64,000 bases of DNA from Ideonella aquatica (GTDB taxonomy: Bacteria > Pseudomonadota > Gammaproteobacteria > Burkholderiales > Burkholderiaceae_C). A program made the translations under genes and the position numbers. This document shows, piece by piece, positions 1 to 10,117 of this stretch. Each line of letters begins with the position of its first letter. Within the stretch, counting starts at the first letter, position 1. The DNA lies in NCBI RefSeq assembly GCF_018069755.1, contig NZ_JAGQDE010000018.1, forward strand, positions 1 through 64,000, given 5' to 3'. Below the pieces are notes generated by a model, which was not told the origin of the DNA, searched no databases, and was given only the letters and a program-made list of their open reading frames with translations.

Positions 1-378
1 GCCGAGGCGCCGGTTCGCGCCGAGCCGGCGGCTGCGCCGCCCGCACTGCGCAGCAGCCCGGCCGTGGTGACGCCGCCCAGCCGCACACTGCCGTCGGCCG
101 AACCCGTGGCGCGTCCGATGGAGGCGCCGCGCGTGCCGGCCGCGCCGATCGCCCGTCCGGCCGAGGTGGAACGCCCGGTCGCGGCACCGCCAAGCCGCAC
201 GCTGCCTGCCGAGCGCCCGGCGCCGGTGCGTCCGCAGGCCGCGCCGATGGAGCGTCCGCAGGTGGAACGCCCGCCGGTTGAGCGCGCCCAGCCTGAGCGT
301 GCGCAAGCCGAGCGGCCGGCGCGGCAGCGCGATGCCGACAGCCGCGGCAACGGCCGCGGCCGGGACGACATGCGCTGA
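1..378 (+). CDS. C-terminal tail of a Pro/Ala/Arg-rich protein (5' end outside window)
   Basis: The reading frame is open from base 1 and stops at 376-378, so only the last 125 residues are present. The stretch is low-complexity: Pro, Ala, Arg and Glu dominate. A PPSRTLP unit occurs twice and short E-R-P repeats are frequent; the end is very basic with Gly and Asp. No catalytic domain is visible in this part. Such tails occur on secreted or envelope proteins of Burkholderiales, for example behind FecR-like or DUF6600 domains, but that is only a guess. The frame fits the codon pattern of the flanking genes, with G/C-rich third positions. The next gene converges on it from the other strand 33 bp away. 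Confidence 0.6.
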   Translation, partial: AEAPVRAEPAAAPPALRSSPAVVTPPSRTLPSAEPVARPMEAPRVPAAPIARPAEVERPVAAPPSRTLPAERPAPVRPQAAPMERPQVERPPVERAQPERAQAERPARQRDADSRGNGRGRDDMR

Positions 379-411
379 CCCCTCGGTCGATCGCCGACCA
401 GGCTGCCCCGC

Positions 412-1071
412 TCAGCGGGGCAGCAGCGTTTTCAGCACCGGCCAGACGTTGTCCAGCATCAGCGGATGCGCCTTGGCCAGTGGGTGGATGCGATCGCTCT
501 GGAACCAGGCCTCGGCATCGGGCCGGTCGGCCACGCCGGCCAGCAGAAAGGGCACCAGGCCCGCACGCCGCTCACGCGCCACCTGCTGGAAGCTGCGCGC
601 GAAATCCTCGGTGTAGGCGCGGCCGTAGTTGGGCGGCACCTGCATGCCCACCAGCAGCACCTTGGCACCGGCCTGCTGGGCGGCGCTGGTCATCGCCATC
701 AGGTTGTCGCGCGTGCTGGTCACTGGCAGGCCGCGCAGTGCGTCGTTGCCGCCCAGCTCGATCACCACCAGCGCGGGCTTGTGCTGCGTCAGCAGCGCCG
801 GCAGACGGCTGCGGCCGCCGGCGGTGGTGTCGCCGCTGATGCTGGCATTGACCACCTGCAGTGGCGACTTCTGCGCCTTCAGCCGCTCGGCCAGCAGCGC
901 CACCCAGCCGCTGCCGCGGGCCAGGCCGTACTCGGCCGAGAGGCTGTCGCCCACCACCAGCAAGACCGGCGCGGCCGTGGGGGCGGCCGTGGCCGCGCTA
1001 CAGTCGGCGCCGATGCAGGCGATCAGGCCTGCCAGCAGCCCGGCGCGGCGCGCCCTTGAAACCAAGCTCAT
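412..1071 (-). CDS. tesA: TesA-type arylesterase / lysophospholipase (GDSL/SGNH hydrolase)
   Basis: Periplasmic SGNH-family esterase that hydrolyses acyl esters and thioesters, 219 aa. The SGNH blocks are all visible: GDSL at residues 41-44 (nucleophile Ser43), GGND around 107-110 (oxyanion Asn) and DRIH at 193-196 (catalytic Asp and His). Residues 1-30 form a signal peptide with a Leu/Ala-rich core. ATG at 1071 is chosen because it gives this signal peptide; the frame stays open upstream but runs back into the divergent gene. The start codon overlaps the start codon of the ABC ATPase on the opposite strand. The same divergent tesA/ybbA arrangement is known from E. coli. Confidence 0.9.
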   Translation of the reverse strand: MSLVSRARRAGLLAGLIACIGADCSAATAAPTAAPVLLVVGDSLSAEYGLARGSGWVALLAERLKAQKSPLQVVNASISGDTTAGGRSRLPALLTQHKPALVVIELGGNDALRGLPVTSTRDNLMAMTSAAQQAGAKVLLVGMQVPPNYGRAYTEDFARSFQQVARERRAGLVPFLLAGVADRPDAEAWFQSDRIHPLAKAHPLMLDNVWPVLKTLLPR

Positions 1072-1744
1072 GTCCGAACCCATCATTGCAGTGGAGCATG
1101 TCAGCAAGCGCGTCACCGACGCCACTGGCACGCTGACGATTCTCCACGACATCGACTTCTCCCTGCAGCCGCGCGAATCGGCCGCCATCGTCGGCGCCTC
1201 GGGCTCGGGCAAGAGCACCCTGCTGGCCTTGATGGCCGGCCTGGACGTGCCCACCGAGGGCACGGTGCGCCTGGCCGGCACCGACCTCTTCGCGCTGGAC
1301 GAGGACGCCCGCGCCGAGGTGCGCGCTCGCTCGCTGGGCTTTGTCTTCCAGAGCTTTCAGCTGCTGGCCAACCGCACCGCGCTGGAAAACGTGATGCTGC
1401 CGCTGGAGCTGGCCGGTGCGGCGCGGGCGCGCGAGCAGGCCGCCGAGATGCTGGACCGCGTGGGCCTGTCGCAGCGCCTGCGCCACTACCCCAAGGTGCT
1501 GTCGGGTGGCGAGCAGCAGCGCGTGGCGCTGGCGCGGGCCTTCGTGGTGCGGCCGCAACTGCTGCTGGCCGACGAGCCCACCGGCAGCCTGGACTTCGCC
1601 ACCGGCGAGTCGGTGATGAACCTGATGCTCGAGCTCAACCGCGAGGCGGGCACGACGCTGGTGCTGGTGACGCATGACCGGGCGCTGGCAGCGCGCTGCG
1701 AGCGACAGCTGCACATCGAGGCCGGCCGCCTGATGCCGGCCTGA
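1070..1744 (+). CDS. YbbA/LolD-type ABC transporter ATP-binding protein
   Basis: Cytoplasmic ATPase subunit of an ABC exporter in the MacB/LolD/YbbA group, 224 aa. Walker A GASGSGKST is at 42-50, the signature LSGGEQ at 144-149, Walker B LLLADE at 164-169 and the switch His at 202. In E. coli the divergent neighbour of tesA is ybbA, followed by its permease ybbP. Here the next gene is on the opposite strand and directly abuts, so no permease is encoded alongside. ATG at 1070 shares two bases with the tesA start codon and has no clear Shine-Dalgarno. No other Met precedes the Walker A motif. Confidence 0.88.
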   Translation: MSEPIIAVEHVSKRVTDATGTLTILHDIDFSLQPRESAAIVGASGSGKSTLLALMAGLDVPTEGTVRLAGTDLFALDEDARAEVRARSLGFVFQSFQLLANRTALENVMLPLELAGAARAREQAAEMLDRVGLSQRLRHYPKVLSGGEQQRVALARAFVVRPQLLLADEPTGSLDFATGESVMNLMLELNREAGTTLVLVTHDRALAARCERQLHIEAGRLMPA

Positions 1745-2968
1745 TCAGGCCGCCGCGGCCATCGCCTCGGCGCAGGCCACCGCGCTGGCCCAGGCCCACT
1801 GGAAGTTGTAGCCGCCCAGCCAGCCGGTCACGTCGACCACCTCGCCGATGAAGTACAGGCCGGGGTGCAGGCGGCTTTCCATCGTCTGCGAGCTGAGGTC
1901 GCGGGTATCGACGCCGCCGGCCATCACCTCGGCCTTGGCCCAGCCCTCGGTGCCACTGGGCGTGAGGGTCCAGTGCTGCAGGCTGTCGGCCAGGCGGCGC
2001 AGCGTGGCGTCGGGCACCTGCGGCATCGGGGTGTCGGCGGCGATGCCCTGCAGCGCCAGCCAGGTGTCGGCCAGGCGTTGGGTCAGCAGCGCAGCCAGTT
2101 CGTTGCCCAGCTGGCGGCGTGACTGCCGCTTGAGCTGCTGCAGGGTCTCGAACAGGTCGGTGCCGGGCAGCAGGTCGATCTCGATGGTCTGACCGGGCCG
2201 CCAGAAGCTGGAGATCTGCAGCACCGCCGGGCCGCTGAGGCCGCGGTGGGTGAACAGCAGGTCTTCGAGAAAACTCACCGTGTTCGAGCGCTTGCCCTTG
2301 CCCGGCACGGCGGTGGAAATGGCCACCGGTCGCGCGATGCCCGCCAGTGGCACGAAGGGCGCCCAGTGGGCGGTGTCGAAGGTCAAGGGCACCAGCGCCT
2401 CGCGCGGCGCCACCAGGCGGTGGCCCAGGCGCTCGGCCAGGCGCAGGCCCCAGTCGCTGGCGCCGATCTTGGGCACCGGCAGGCCGCCGGTGGCAATCAC
2501 CACGCGGCGGGCCAGCACCTCGCCGCGGTCGGTGCGGGCGGTCCAGCCAGCCTCGGTGGGCTGCACCTCGTGCACGGCGCAGGGCTGCCAGCGCTCGACA
2601 CCTCCCGCCGCGCATTCGTGCAGCAGCAGCTCGATGATGTCCTGCGCCGAGTGGTCGCAGAACAGCTGGCCCTTGTGCTTCTCGTGGAAGGCGATGCCGT
2701 GGCGCTGCACCAGGGCGATGAACTCGGACGCCGGGTAGCGCGCCAGCGCCGAGCGGCAGAAGTGCGGGTTCTCGGACAGGTAGTTGGCCGGCCCGGCCTC
2801 GCGGTTGGTGAAATTGCAGCGGCCGCCGCCGGAGATGCGGATCTTCTCGGCCAGCTTGGGCGCGTGGTCGACCAGCAGCACCTTCAGGCCGCGCTGGCCG
2901 GCCTGGGCAGCGCAGAACAGGCCCGCGGCGCCGGCACCGATGACCAGCGCATCGACCGCGGCACTCAC
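1745..2968 (-). CDS. BaiN/HI0933-family NAD(P)/FAD-dependent oxidoreductase
   Basis: Flavoprotein of the HI0933/YhiN/BaiN family, 407 aa, of unknown physiological substrate. An N-terminal dinucleotide-binding motif GAGAAG lies near residues 10-15. It is followed by the family's SGGGRCNFTN block around residue 45 and a C-terminal GEVVDVTGWLGGYN-type FAD-binding block near the end. The GTG start at 2968 overlaps the stop of the upstream TSUP permease in a GTGA, which indicates translational coupling. Starting further upstream would duplicate the permease coding region. It is the last gene of a three-gene minus-strand operon. Confidence 0.85.
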   Translation of the reverse strand: MSAAVDALVIGAGAAGLFCAAQAGQRGLKVLLVDHAPKLAEKIRISGGGRCNFTNREAGPANYLSENPHFCRSALARYPASEFIALVQRHGIAFHEKHKGQLFCDHSAQDIIELLLHECAAGGVERWQPCAVHEVQPTEAGWTARTDRGEVLARRVVIATGGLPVPKIGASDWGLRLAERLGHRLVAPREALVPLTFDTAHWAPFVPLAGIARPVAISTAVPGKGKRSNTVSFLEDLLFTHRGLSGPAVLQISSFWRPGQTIEIDLLPGTDLFETLQQLKRQSRRQLGNELAALLTQRLADTWLALQGIAADTPMPQVPDATLRRLADSLQHWTLTPSGTEGWAKAEVMAGGVDTRDLSSQTMESRLHPGLYFIGEVVDVTGWLGGYNFQWAWASAVACAEAMAAAA

Positions 2969-3779
2969 GCCGTCAGGCCCTTCCAGAGCATGTAGCTGGC
3001 CAGGCCGTAAAGCAGCACCGCGAAGACCCGCTTGAGCTGCGCCACGTTCATCGCGTGGCTGGCGCGCGCGCCCAGCGGCGCCATCGTCACGCTGGCGCTG
3101 GCGATCACCAGCAAGGCCGGCAGGTAGAGGTGGCCCAGCGCACCGGGCAGCGCCGGCGGCAGGTTCCAGCCGCCCACCACATAGCCCACGGTGTTGGCCA
3201 GCGCGATCGGAAAGCCCAGCGCCGCGCTGGTGCCCACCGCCTGGTGGATGGGCACGTTGCACCAGGTCATGAAGGGCACGCTGACGAAGGCACCACCCGC
3301 GCCCACCAGACCGGACAGGAAGCCGATGCCGGTGCCGGCCGCCCCCTGGCCCAGCGGCCCCGGCATCTGCCGGCTGGGCTTGGGCTGGCGGTTGCGCAGC
3401 ATCTGCGTGGCCGAAAAGCCCACGAAGAGTGCGAAGCACAGCGCCAGCGCCTGCCCCTTGATCAGCGCGAACGCGCCGGCGCCGGCCAGCAGGCCGCCAG
3501 CCACGATGCCCGGTGCCATGCCGCGCACCAGGTCCCAGCGCACCGACCCCTTCTTGTGGTGGGCGCGCACGCTGGAGATGGAGGTGAACATGATCGTGGC
3601 CATCGAGGTGGCGATCGCCATCTTCACCGACACGTCCGCCGGCACGCCGCGCTGGCCCAGGATGAAGGTCATGAACGGCACCATCATCATGCCGCCGCCC
3701 ACCCCCAGCAGGCCGGCCAGGAAGCCGGCCACCAGGCCCAGGGCCAGCAGCTCGGCGATCAAGGTCAGGGACAGATCCA

Positions 3780-3780
<1 letters not shown>
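2965..3780 (-). CDS. TSUP-family (TauE/SafE) membrane transporter
   Basis: Inner-membrane permease of the TSUP family, 271 aa with about eight hydrophobic segments. The N-terminal half carries the Gly-rich LLGVGGGMMMVP motif and the second half repeats it as LVGAGGAFVSVP, the internal duplication typical of the family. TSUP proteins move sulfonates, sulfite, sulfoacetate or other small anions; the substrate here is not deducible. The ATG at 3780 overlaps the stop codon of the upstream EVE-domain gene by one base, and its own stop overlaps the flavoprotein start. A second TSUP gene, linked to sulfite oxidation, lies at 50954-51925. Confidence 0.85.
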
Positions 3781-4244
<464 letters not shown>

Positions 4245-4270
4245 GAAGCGGTGGGGTGCGGGTGAAGGGT

Positions 4271-4447
4271 GTCCGCCACCAACCGTGGGCCGCATTCCTG
4301 AACCCAGGGGATTCAGGTGGGCGAGGTCAGCACGGCGTCGGGTTCATCTGACGCGAGACGATCACACCTGCCGAGCGATGTTCCAAGCCCTGGCTCGCGA
4401 GAGCATCGGTTCAAGGAAATATAAAACCCACGCGGAGGTGACGGACA
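4271..4447 (-). ncRNA. ssrS: 6S RNA (SsrS)
   Basis: 6S RNA binds sigma-70 RNA polymerase and dampens transcription in stationary phase. On the minus strand the two ends form a long terminal stem: GTCCGTCACC near the 5' end pairs with GGTGGCGGAC at the 3' end, followed by CGTGGG pairing with CCCACG. Internal landmarks of 6S are present: CTTGAACCGATGC on the 5' side, and a GCCCACCTGAA...TTCAGGAATGCGGCCCA block on the 3' side with a CCCTGGG loop. A TAGAAT -10 box at 4453-4458 places the start at about 4447. It lies directly downstream of zapA, as in other proteobacteria. Ends are approximate. Confidence 0.85.
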
Positions 4448-4452
4448 ACCTG

Positions 4453-4458
4453 ATTCTA
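4453..4458 (-). promoter_or_regulatory. -10 box of the 6S RNA gene
   Basis: TAGAAT on the minus strand, seven bases before the first paired base of the 6S terminal stem. No convincing -35 hexamer is seen at 16-18 bp. Confidence 0.5.
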
Positions 4459-4499
4459 GGCCTTGGCGGTGCGCTGCGGGTCCGAGAAGCCGTGCAAAT

Positions 4500-4823
4500 T
4501 CAGAGCAAATGTCCGTCGTGGCCGAGCGAGCCGTCGATGCGGTCGATCAGGCGCTGCAGCACGGTGTCGTCGAGCGAGGCCCCGCTGGCGTCTGCCGGGG
4601 CCGCGGCGGCTGGGCGGGCGGCCGGCTTCTCGGCCAGTCGGTAGGCCAGGTTCAGTGCCGCCAGCACGGCCATGCGCTCGCGCGCCTTGACACGGCCGGC
4701 ATCACGGATGGCGCTCATCTCCTGGTCAACGGTGGCCACGGCCTGCTGCAGCAGTGCCTCGCCGCCTTCGGGGCAGCCCAGCAGGTAGCTCTGGCCGAGG
4801 ATGGTGACTTCGATCTGCTTCAT
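4500..4823 (-). CDS. zapA: Cell division protein ZapA
   Basis: Cytoplasmic FtsZ-ring stabiliser, 107 aa. The N-terminal ZapA core (IEVTILGQSYLLGCPEGGE) is followed by a long helix, AVATVDQEMSAIRDAGRVK and onward, which forms the tetramer coiled coil, then an Ala/Pro-rich tail. The start at 4823 overlaps the stop of the upstream coiled-coil gene in an ATGA. It is the last protein gene of the minus-strand envelope operon beginning at 10083 and is followed by 6S RNA. Confidence 0.9.
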   Translation of the reverse strand: MKQIEVTILGQSYLLGCPEGGEALLQQAVATVDQEMSAIRDAGRVKARERMAVLAALNLAYRLAEKPAARPAAAAPADASGASLDDTVLQRLIDRIDGSLGHDGHLL

Positions 4824-5083
4824 TCGCCGCCCTCAGATGTCGGGGTCGGGGTCGGGTCGGTGGGCAAGCGCTCCAGCAGTGCGTCGATGCGCGAGCGGGC
4901 GGCGGCGAGGCGGGACTTGAGGCTGTCACGCTCACTGGTCGTGGCCTTGAGCTGCTGCTCAAGCAGCTCGTTCGTGCGCTGCAGCTCCTCGTGGCGCAGC
5001 ACGAGGCGCTCGATGCGCTCGGCGAGATCCGGCAGACGGGACATGGGCCGTGGAACCTTGTCTGAATCGGCGTGATCCGTCAT
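4820..5083 (-). CDS. Small coiled-coil protein upstream of zapA (ZapB-like)
   Basis: 87-residue protein, mostly a single coiled coil: from residue 17 to about 70 hydrophobic residues recur in heptads (LPDLAERIERLVLRHEEL and onward) with many Glu, Arg, Gln and Leu. A Pro/Thr-rich tail follows. Position and shape match the TIGR02449-type ZapB-like proteins encoded before zapA in many proteobacteria, which suggests a role at the division ring. ATG at 5083 overlaps the stop of mltB in ATGA and its own stop overlaps the zapA start, so the three genes are translationally coupled. A second Met at codon 14 is a possible internal start. Confidence 0.75.
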   Translation of the reverse strand: MTDHADSDKVPRPMSRLPDLAERIERLVLRHEELQRTNELLEQQLKATTSERDSLKSRLAAARSRIDALLERLPTDPTPTPTSEGGE

Positions 5084-6168
5084 TGTAGAGGGGTCGATGC
5101 CGAGGACGGTGGCGGGGGTGGCCGAAGGCGTTTGATCTCGCGCGCCAGATCGATCACGGCCATGGCGTAGTAGCTGGACCAGTTGTAGCGCGTCACCACC
5201 CAGAAGTTGCGCGTGCCGGCCACATAGCTGGGGGCGGCGTCACCGTTCTGCAGCTCGACCAGGGCCAGCGGACCGGCGTGGGCGCGGCCGGCCTCGTCCA
5301 GCACCGCACCCAGCTCGCTCATGCGCTGAGCGCTGAAGCTGGGCTGGATATCGGGCGCCAGCAGCGTGGCGCGGGCGCTGGTGTCAGCGGGCACCTGCAC
5401 GCCGTAATGCGTGGGCAGGCCGCGCTCCCAGCCGAACTCGGCGAAGTAGCGCGCGACGCTGCTGATCACATCGGCGGGGTTGTACTCCAGGTCGATGTGG
5501 CCGTCGCCGTCGCCGTCGATGGCATAGCGGCGGATGCTGCTGGGCATGAACTGCGGCAGGCCGATCGCGCCGGCGTAGCTGCCCTTGACGCTGGTGGGGT
5601 CGCGCTGCTCGGCGTGGCACCAGCTCAGGAAGGCGGCCAGCTCGTCACGGTAGAAGCCGCTGCGGTCGGAGCGGCCGCTGGGAAAGTCCAGGCTCAGCGT
5701 GGCCAGCGCGTCGAGCACGCGAAAGCCGCCGCGGATGCGCCCGTAGTAGGTTTCGACGCCGACGATGGCCACCACCATTTCGGGCGGCACGCCCCAGCGG
5801 GATTCGGCCTGGTTCAGCCAGCGCTCGTGGGCCTGCCAGAAGCGCAGGCCCTCGGCGGCGCGCGCGGCGTCGACCATGCGGGCGCGGTAGGCGGCCCAGT
5901 TCTTGGCGATGCCTGCCGGCGGTGGCATCACCAGCCGCGTCACGCTGGCCTGGAAGCGCGCCTGGGCCAGGGCGCGCTGCACCCAGTCGGGGTCCAGGCC
6001 CTGCGCGGCGGCGATGGTGCGAGCCAGGGCCTGGGCGTCTTCGCGGCTGGCGTAAGAGGGGGCCGCGACGGGCTCGGGCGACTTCGCGCCGCGCTGACGG
6101 TGGGGTGCCGCCGCGGCGGCCAGAGAAAACAGCAGCGCGGCGGCGGACAGGAGCGGGAACCAGGACAT
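5080..6168 (-). CDS. mltB: MltB-type lytic murein transglycosylase
   Basis: Cleaves the glycan strands of peptidoglycan in the periplasm with 1,6-anhydro product formation. Length is 362 aa, close to E. coli MltB. Residues 1-21 form a signal peptide without a lipobox Cys, so it is probably soluble rather than a lipoprotein. Catalytic Glu139 sits in VGVETYYG; the family block GSYAGAIGLPQFMPSS follows, then an Asp-rich DGDGDGHIDL metal-binding-like loop. ATG at 6168 is chosen because it begins the signal peptide. It starts 8 bp after the transglutaminase gene ends and overlaps the next gene by 4 bp. Confidence 0.9.
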   Translation of the reverse strand: MSWFPLLSAAALLFSLAAAAAPHRQRGAKSPEPVAAPSYASREDAQALARTIAAAQGLDPDWVQRALAQARFQASVTRLVMPPPAGIAKNWAAYRARMVDAARAAEGLRFWQAHERWLNQAESRWGVPPEMVVAIVGVETYYGRIRGGFRVLDALATLSLDFPSGRSDRSGFYRDELAAFLSWCHAEQRDPTSVKGSYAGAIGLPQFMPSSIRRYAIDGDGDGHIDLEYNPADVISSVARYFAEFGWERGLPTHYGVQVPADTSARATLLAPDIQPSFSAQRMSELGAVLDEAGRAHAGPLALVELQNGDAAPSYVAGTRNFWVVTRYNWSSYYAMAVIDLAREIKRLRPPPPPSSASTPLQ

Positions 6169-6176
6169 GGGGCCGA

Positions 6177-8204
6177 TTATCCCGAGCGGCCGGTGGGCAG
6201 GTTCAGCGCGCGCCGGGCTTGGCGCAGCCGACGCTGCCAATCGCGCCAGGACGCACGCGGCTGCGGCGCTGCCGCCACGACCGGTGCGTAGCGCCAGGCC
6301 TGCAGCGCGTCGAGCTGGGTCACCAGCGGCGCCGCGTCGTCGCCATGGCGCCGATGCAGCTGGCGGGCGAGGGCAGCGGGGCTCATGGTCTCGTCGACCA
6401 CCACGTCCAAGCGGTCGAGCTCCCGGATCAGCCAGGCCTGCAGGCGTTGCCAGGGCGTGCGGCGGCGCCGATCCAGCCACACCCACACCGCGCCCGCCGT
6501 GGCCGCCAGCGCCATCAGTGCCGCCAGCGCGCGGCCCAGCGTGGCCATGTCCGGCGTCTCGAAGCCCAGCTTCTCGAGCAGGTGGTACTGCTCGTTGCGG
6601 CCATAGCCCAGCACCCACTGGTTCCAGCGGTTGTCCAGGGCTTCGGCCCACTGCCGCAGCACCAGGCTGAGCCCGGGACTGACGGTGTCCAGCGTGCCGG
6701 CCATCAGTCCTCTGGGAGCGGGCAGGGCGCGGCCGCGGTCGATGCGCTCGGGTGCGACGGCGGCAGTGGGGTCGACCCGCAGCCAGCCCTGGCCCTCGAC
6801 CCAGATCTCGGCCCAGGCGTGGGCATTGCTTTGGCGAACCACCAGGTAGCCGTCCACTGGCTGGGGATCGCTGCCCTGGTAGCCGGTGACGATGCGCGCC
6901 GGCACGCCCAGGCTGCGCATGGCGACCACGAAGGCCGAGGCGTAGTGCTCGCAAAACCCGGCGCGGCGGTCGAACCAGAACTCGTCGACCATGTCGCCTT
7001 CGTAGGGGCCGGGCGACAGCGTGTAGCGGTAGTTCTGCTCGCGCACATGGCGCAGCACTGCCTGCGCCCAGGCCGCCGGCCCGGCCTGCTGCAGGCCGGG
7101 CGAGTCCGCCAGCAGGGCCTGCGCCCAGGCCCGCATGCGCGGGTGGGCGCCCGCCGGCAGCGCCAGCAGCGTGCGGCGCTCGCCGCGCCCGAGTTCGCCG
7201 CCCAGGCGTCCCTGCGGCCAGGCGCGCGCCTGCAGGCGCAGGCGGGCGCTGGTGGGCACGCTCAGGCTCCACTGCAGGCCCGCCTCCTGGTGCAACGCAT
7301 TGGCCAGCTCAGGCGGCAGGCCGGCGGGGGCGTTGGGCGTCAGCTCGAGCAGCGGCACCCAGCGGGTGCGGCCGGGCTCGATCGTGATCTCGTAACCCAG
7401 GCCGGGGCCATCCGTCGTCACGGCGGAGGAGCGGCCCGGCTCGCCCAGACCGGGGGCTGTCCGCCAGCGCCGGCCGTCCTGGCGCACCAGCACCGGCCCG
7501 CGCAGGTAGAGCGCCGCCGCCGGTGGCGGCGGGCCGTCGAAGCGCAAGCGCAGCGCGACGCTGTCGTCCAGCGCCAGCTCGGCCACCTCGCCCGGCTGCA
7601 TGCTGTCGGACAGCCCGGTCATCGCGCCGTCGCCAGGCACCGACCACAGCGGTGCCAGCCGCGGGAACAGCAGGAACAGCGCCAGCATCACCGGCGTGCC
7701 CCAGGCGGTGGCGCGCAGGGCCAGGCCCGCGGCCGAGGCCAGCGTGGGGCGGCCGGCAGGCATGTGGGCCAGCGTGAGCACCGTCAGCCAGCCCCACACC
7801 GCCAGCGCCATCGCGGCGGCCAGCGCCAGCGACTGCGAATACAGGAAATTGGTCAGCACGACGAAAAAGCCCAGGAAGAACAGCAGCAGGGCGTCGCGCT
7901 GCGCGCGCATCTCCAGCGTCTTCAGGGCCATCAGCGAGACCAGCAGCAGCACACCGGCGTCGCGGCTGACCAGGGTGCGCTGGCTTTGCCAGGTCAGTCC
8001 GCCCAGCAGCAGCAGCAGCGCCAGCAGCACCCAGCGCCGGGGCAGTGGCGCCTGGCGCGCCGCCAGCCAGCCGCGCCAGAGCAGCACGCCCACGCACAGC
8101 GCGGCCAGCCACGGCGGCTGGCGCCACAAATGGGGCAGCACGGTCCAGCCGATCAGGCCCAGCAGCAGCCAGGTGTCGCGGGTGTCGCGCGGCAGCGGCG
8201 TCAT
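6177..8204 (-). CDS. Transglutaminase-like membrane protein (TgpA type, DUF3488 + DUF4129)
   Basis: 675-aa inner-membrane protein. The N-terminal third has several transmembrane helices (DUF3488 region). A periplasmic transglutaminase core follows with the triad Cys in GFCEHYA, His in NAHAWAE and Asp in VDPTAA. One more helix and a C-terminal DUF4129-like domain close the protein. In Pseudomonas the homologue TgpA is essential; its substrate is not established. ATG at 8204 overlaps the stop of the upstream DUF58 gene. With the MoxR ATPase and DUF58 protein it forms the standard MoxR-DUF58-transglutaminase set. Confidence 0.9.
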   Translation of the reverse strand: MTPLPRDTRDTWLLLGLIGWTVLPHLWRQPPWLAALCVGVLLWRGWLAARQAPLPRRWVLLALLLLLGGLTWQSQRTLVSRDAGVLLLVSLMALKTLEMRAQRDALLLFFLGFFVVLTNFLYSQSLALAAAMALAVWGWLTVLTLAHMPAGRPTLASAAGLALRATAWGTPVMLALFLLFPRLAPLWSVPGDGAMTGLSDSMQPGEVAELALDDSVALRLRFDGPPPPAAALYLRGPVLVRQDGRRWRTAPGLGEPGRSSAVTTDGPGLGYEITIEPGRTRWVPLLELTPNAPAGLPPELANALHQEAGLQWSLSVPTSARLRLQARAWPQGRLGGELGRGERRTLLALPAGAHPRMRAWAQALLADSPGLQQAGPAAWAQAVLRHVREQNYRYTLSPGPYEGDMVDEFWFDRRAGFCEHYASAFVVAMRSLGVPARIVTGYQGSDPQPVDGYLVVRQSNAHAWAEIWVEGQGWLRVDPTAAVAPERIDRGRALPAPRGLMAGTLDTVSPGLSLVLRQWAEALDNRWNQWVLGYGRNEQYHLLEKLGFETPDMATLGRALAALMALAATAGAVWVWLDRRRRTPWQRLQAWLIRELDRLDVVVDETMSPAALARQLHRRHGDDAAPLVTQLDALQAWRYAPVVAAAPQPRASWRDWQRRLRQARRALNLPTGRSG

Positions 8205-9153
8205 CCGCGGTGCTCCGCCAGTACGCGCAGGCCCTGCTCCAGATGCGGCTGACCCACGCCAACCGGGCACTCGCGCCCGCCGGCACGCAGGCCCCAGGGG
8301 CGCTGCGTGCGCTCACAGGCCAGGGCCCAGGCAGTCAGTCGCGACAGCCGGGCCTCGACGCCCGTGCCGGAAGCGTCGGCCAGATCCAGCCACAGCGGTG
8401 GCGACTGTGGCTCGCTGCCATCCCGGCTGACCCATTCGCCGCTGTGCGCCAGCTTTTTCCAGGCGACGCGGCGCGGGCTGTCGCCGCGGCGCCAGGGCCG
8501 AACGCCGTCGAACTCGCCCTGCTCGGCGTGGCGCCGCGCGCCGGTGTCGTCGCCTGCACCGGCGGCCAGGGGCAACGGCGGCTCGGGTCGCTCGGGGGCC
8601 GGCCACACACACGCCCGGCCGGCCGGTCGCCACAGCGACCAGGCGCGGAACAGGCCGAAGGGAAAGCGGCTCTCGATGCGCAGCAGCGGCAGCGGGTGCA
8701 GGCCGCGCTGAGGGCATTCCAGCGTCAGCGTCAGCACCGACTGGCCCTGCGCGCCGATCTCGGCCCAGGCCAGTGCGCCCGGGCCCTCGTCGGGTTGCAG
8801 GCCCAGGCCCACGCCGTGGCGTTCGCGGCCGGGGTTGGCAATCTGCAACTCGAGCGCCGTGGTCTGCCCGGCATGGCAGGCTGCCACCGGTCGCAGGTGC
8901 AGGCTCAGGCCGCGCAGGCTGGCATGGGTGATGTGCATCGACGCCAAGGCCGCGCCGGCCAGCAAAAAGGTCAGCGCGTAGCCCAGGTTCAGTTGGTAGT
9001 TGATCGAGCCGATCAGCAGCAGCAGCAACATCACGATGAAGGCCAGCCCGGCGCGCGTGGGCACGATGTAGATGTTGCGCTGGTTCAGCTCATGGCGCTC
9101 GCTGGCCCGGTGCCGCGCGTGCCAGGCCTGTCGCAGGCGCTGCCTCAGCCCGA

Positions 9154-9157
<4 letters not shown>
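8201..9157 (-). CDS. DUF58 domain-containing protein
   Basis: About 318 aa. Two adjacent hydrophobic segments near the N-terminus are followed by a beta-rich region and the DUF58 signature block RPWRRGDSPRRVAWKKLA. DUF58 proteins act with MoxR-type AAA ATPases and often carry a degenerate vWA fold. No ATG is available at the right place. A TTG at 9157 overlaps the stop of the MoxR gene (TTGA), in keeping with the overlaps throughout this operon, and is taken as the start. A CTG slightly downstream cannot be excluded. The hydrophobic and DUF58 parts are unaffected. Confidence 0.82.
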
Positions 9158-10083
<926 letters not shown>

Positions 10084-10117
10084 GGAGGCACGATAGCTCA
10101 CAACCAGAGGAAGACAA

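Noticed and set aside
1-378. Pro-rich repeats as a DNA repeat or CRISPR-like array
   Set aside because: The repeats are short, irregular and in frame; they belong to a protein tail.
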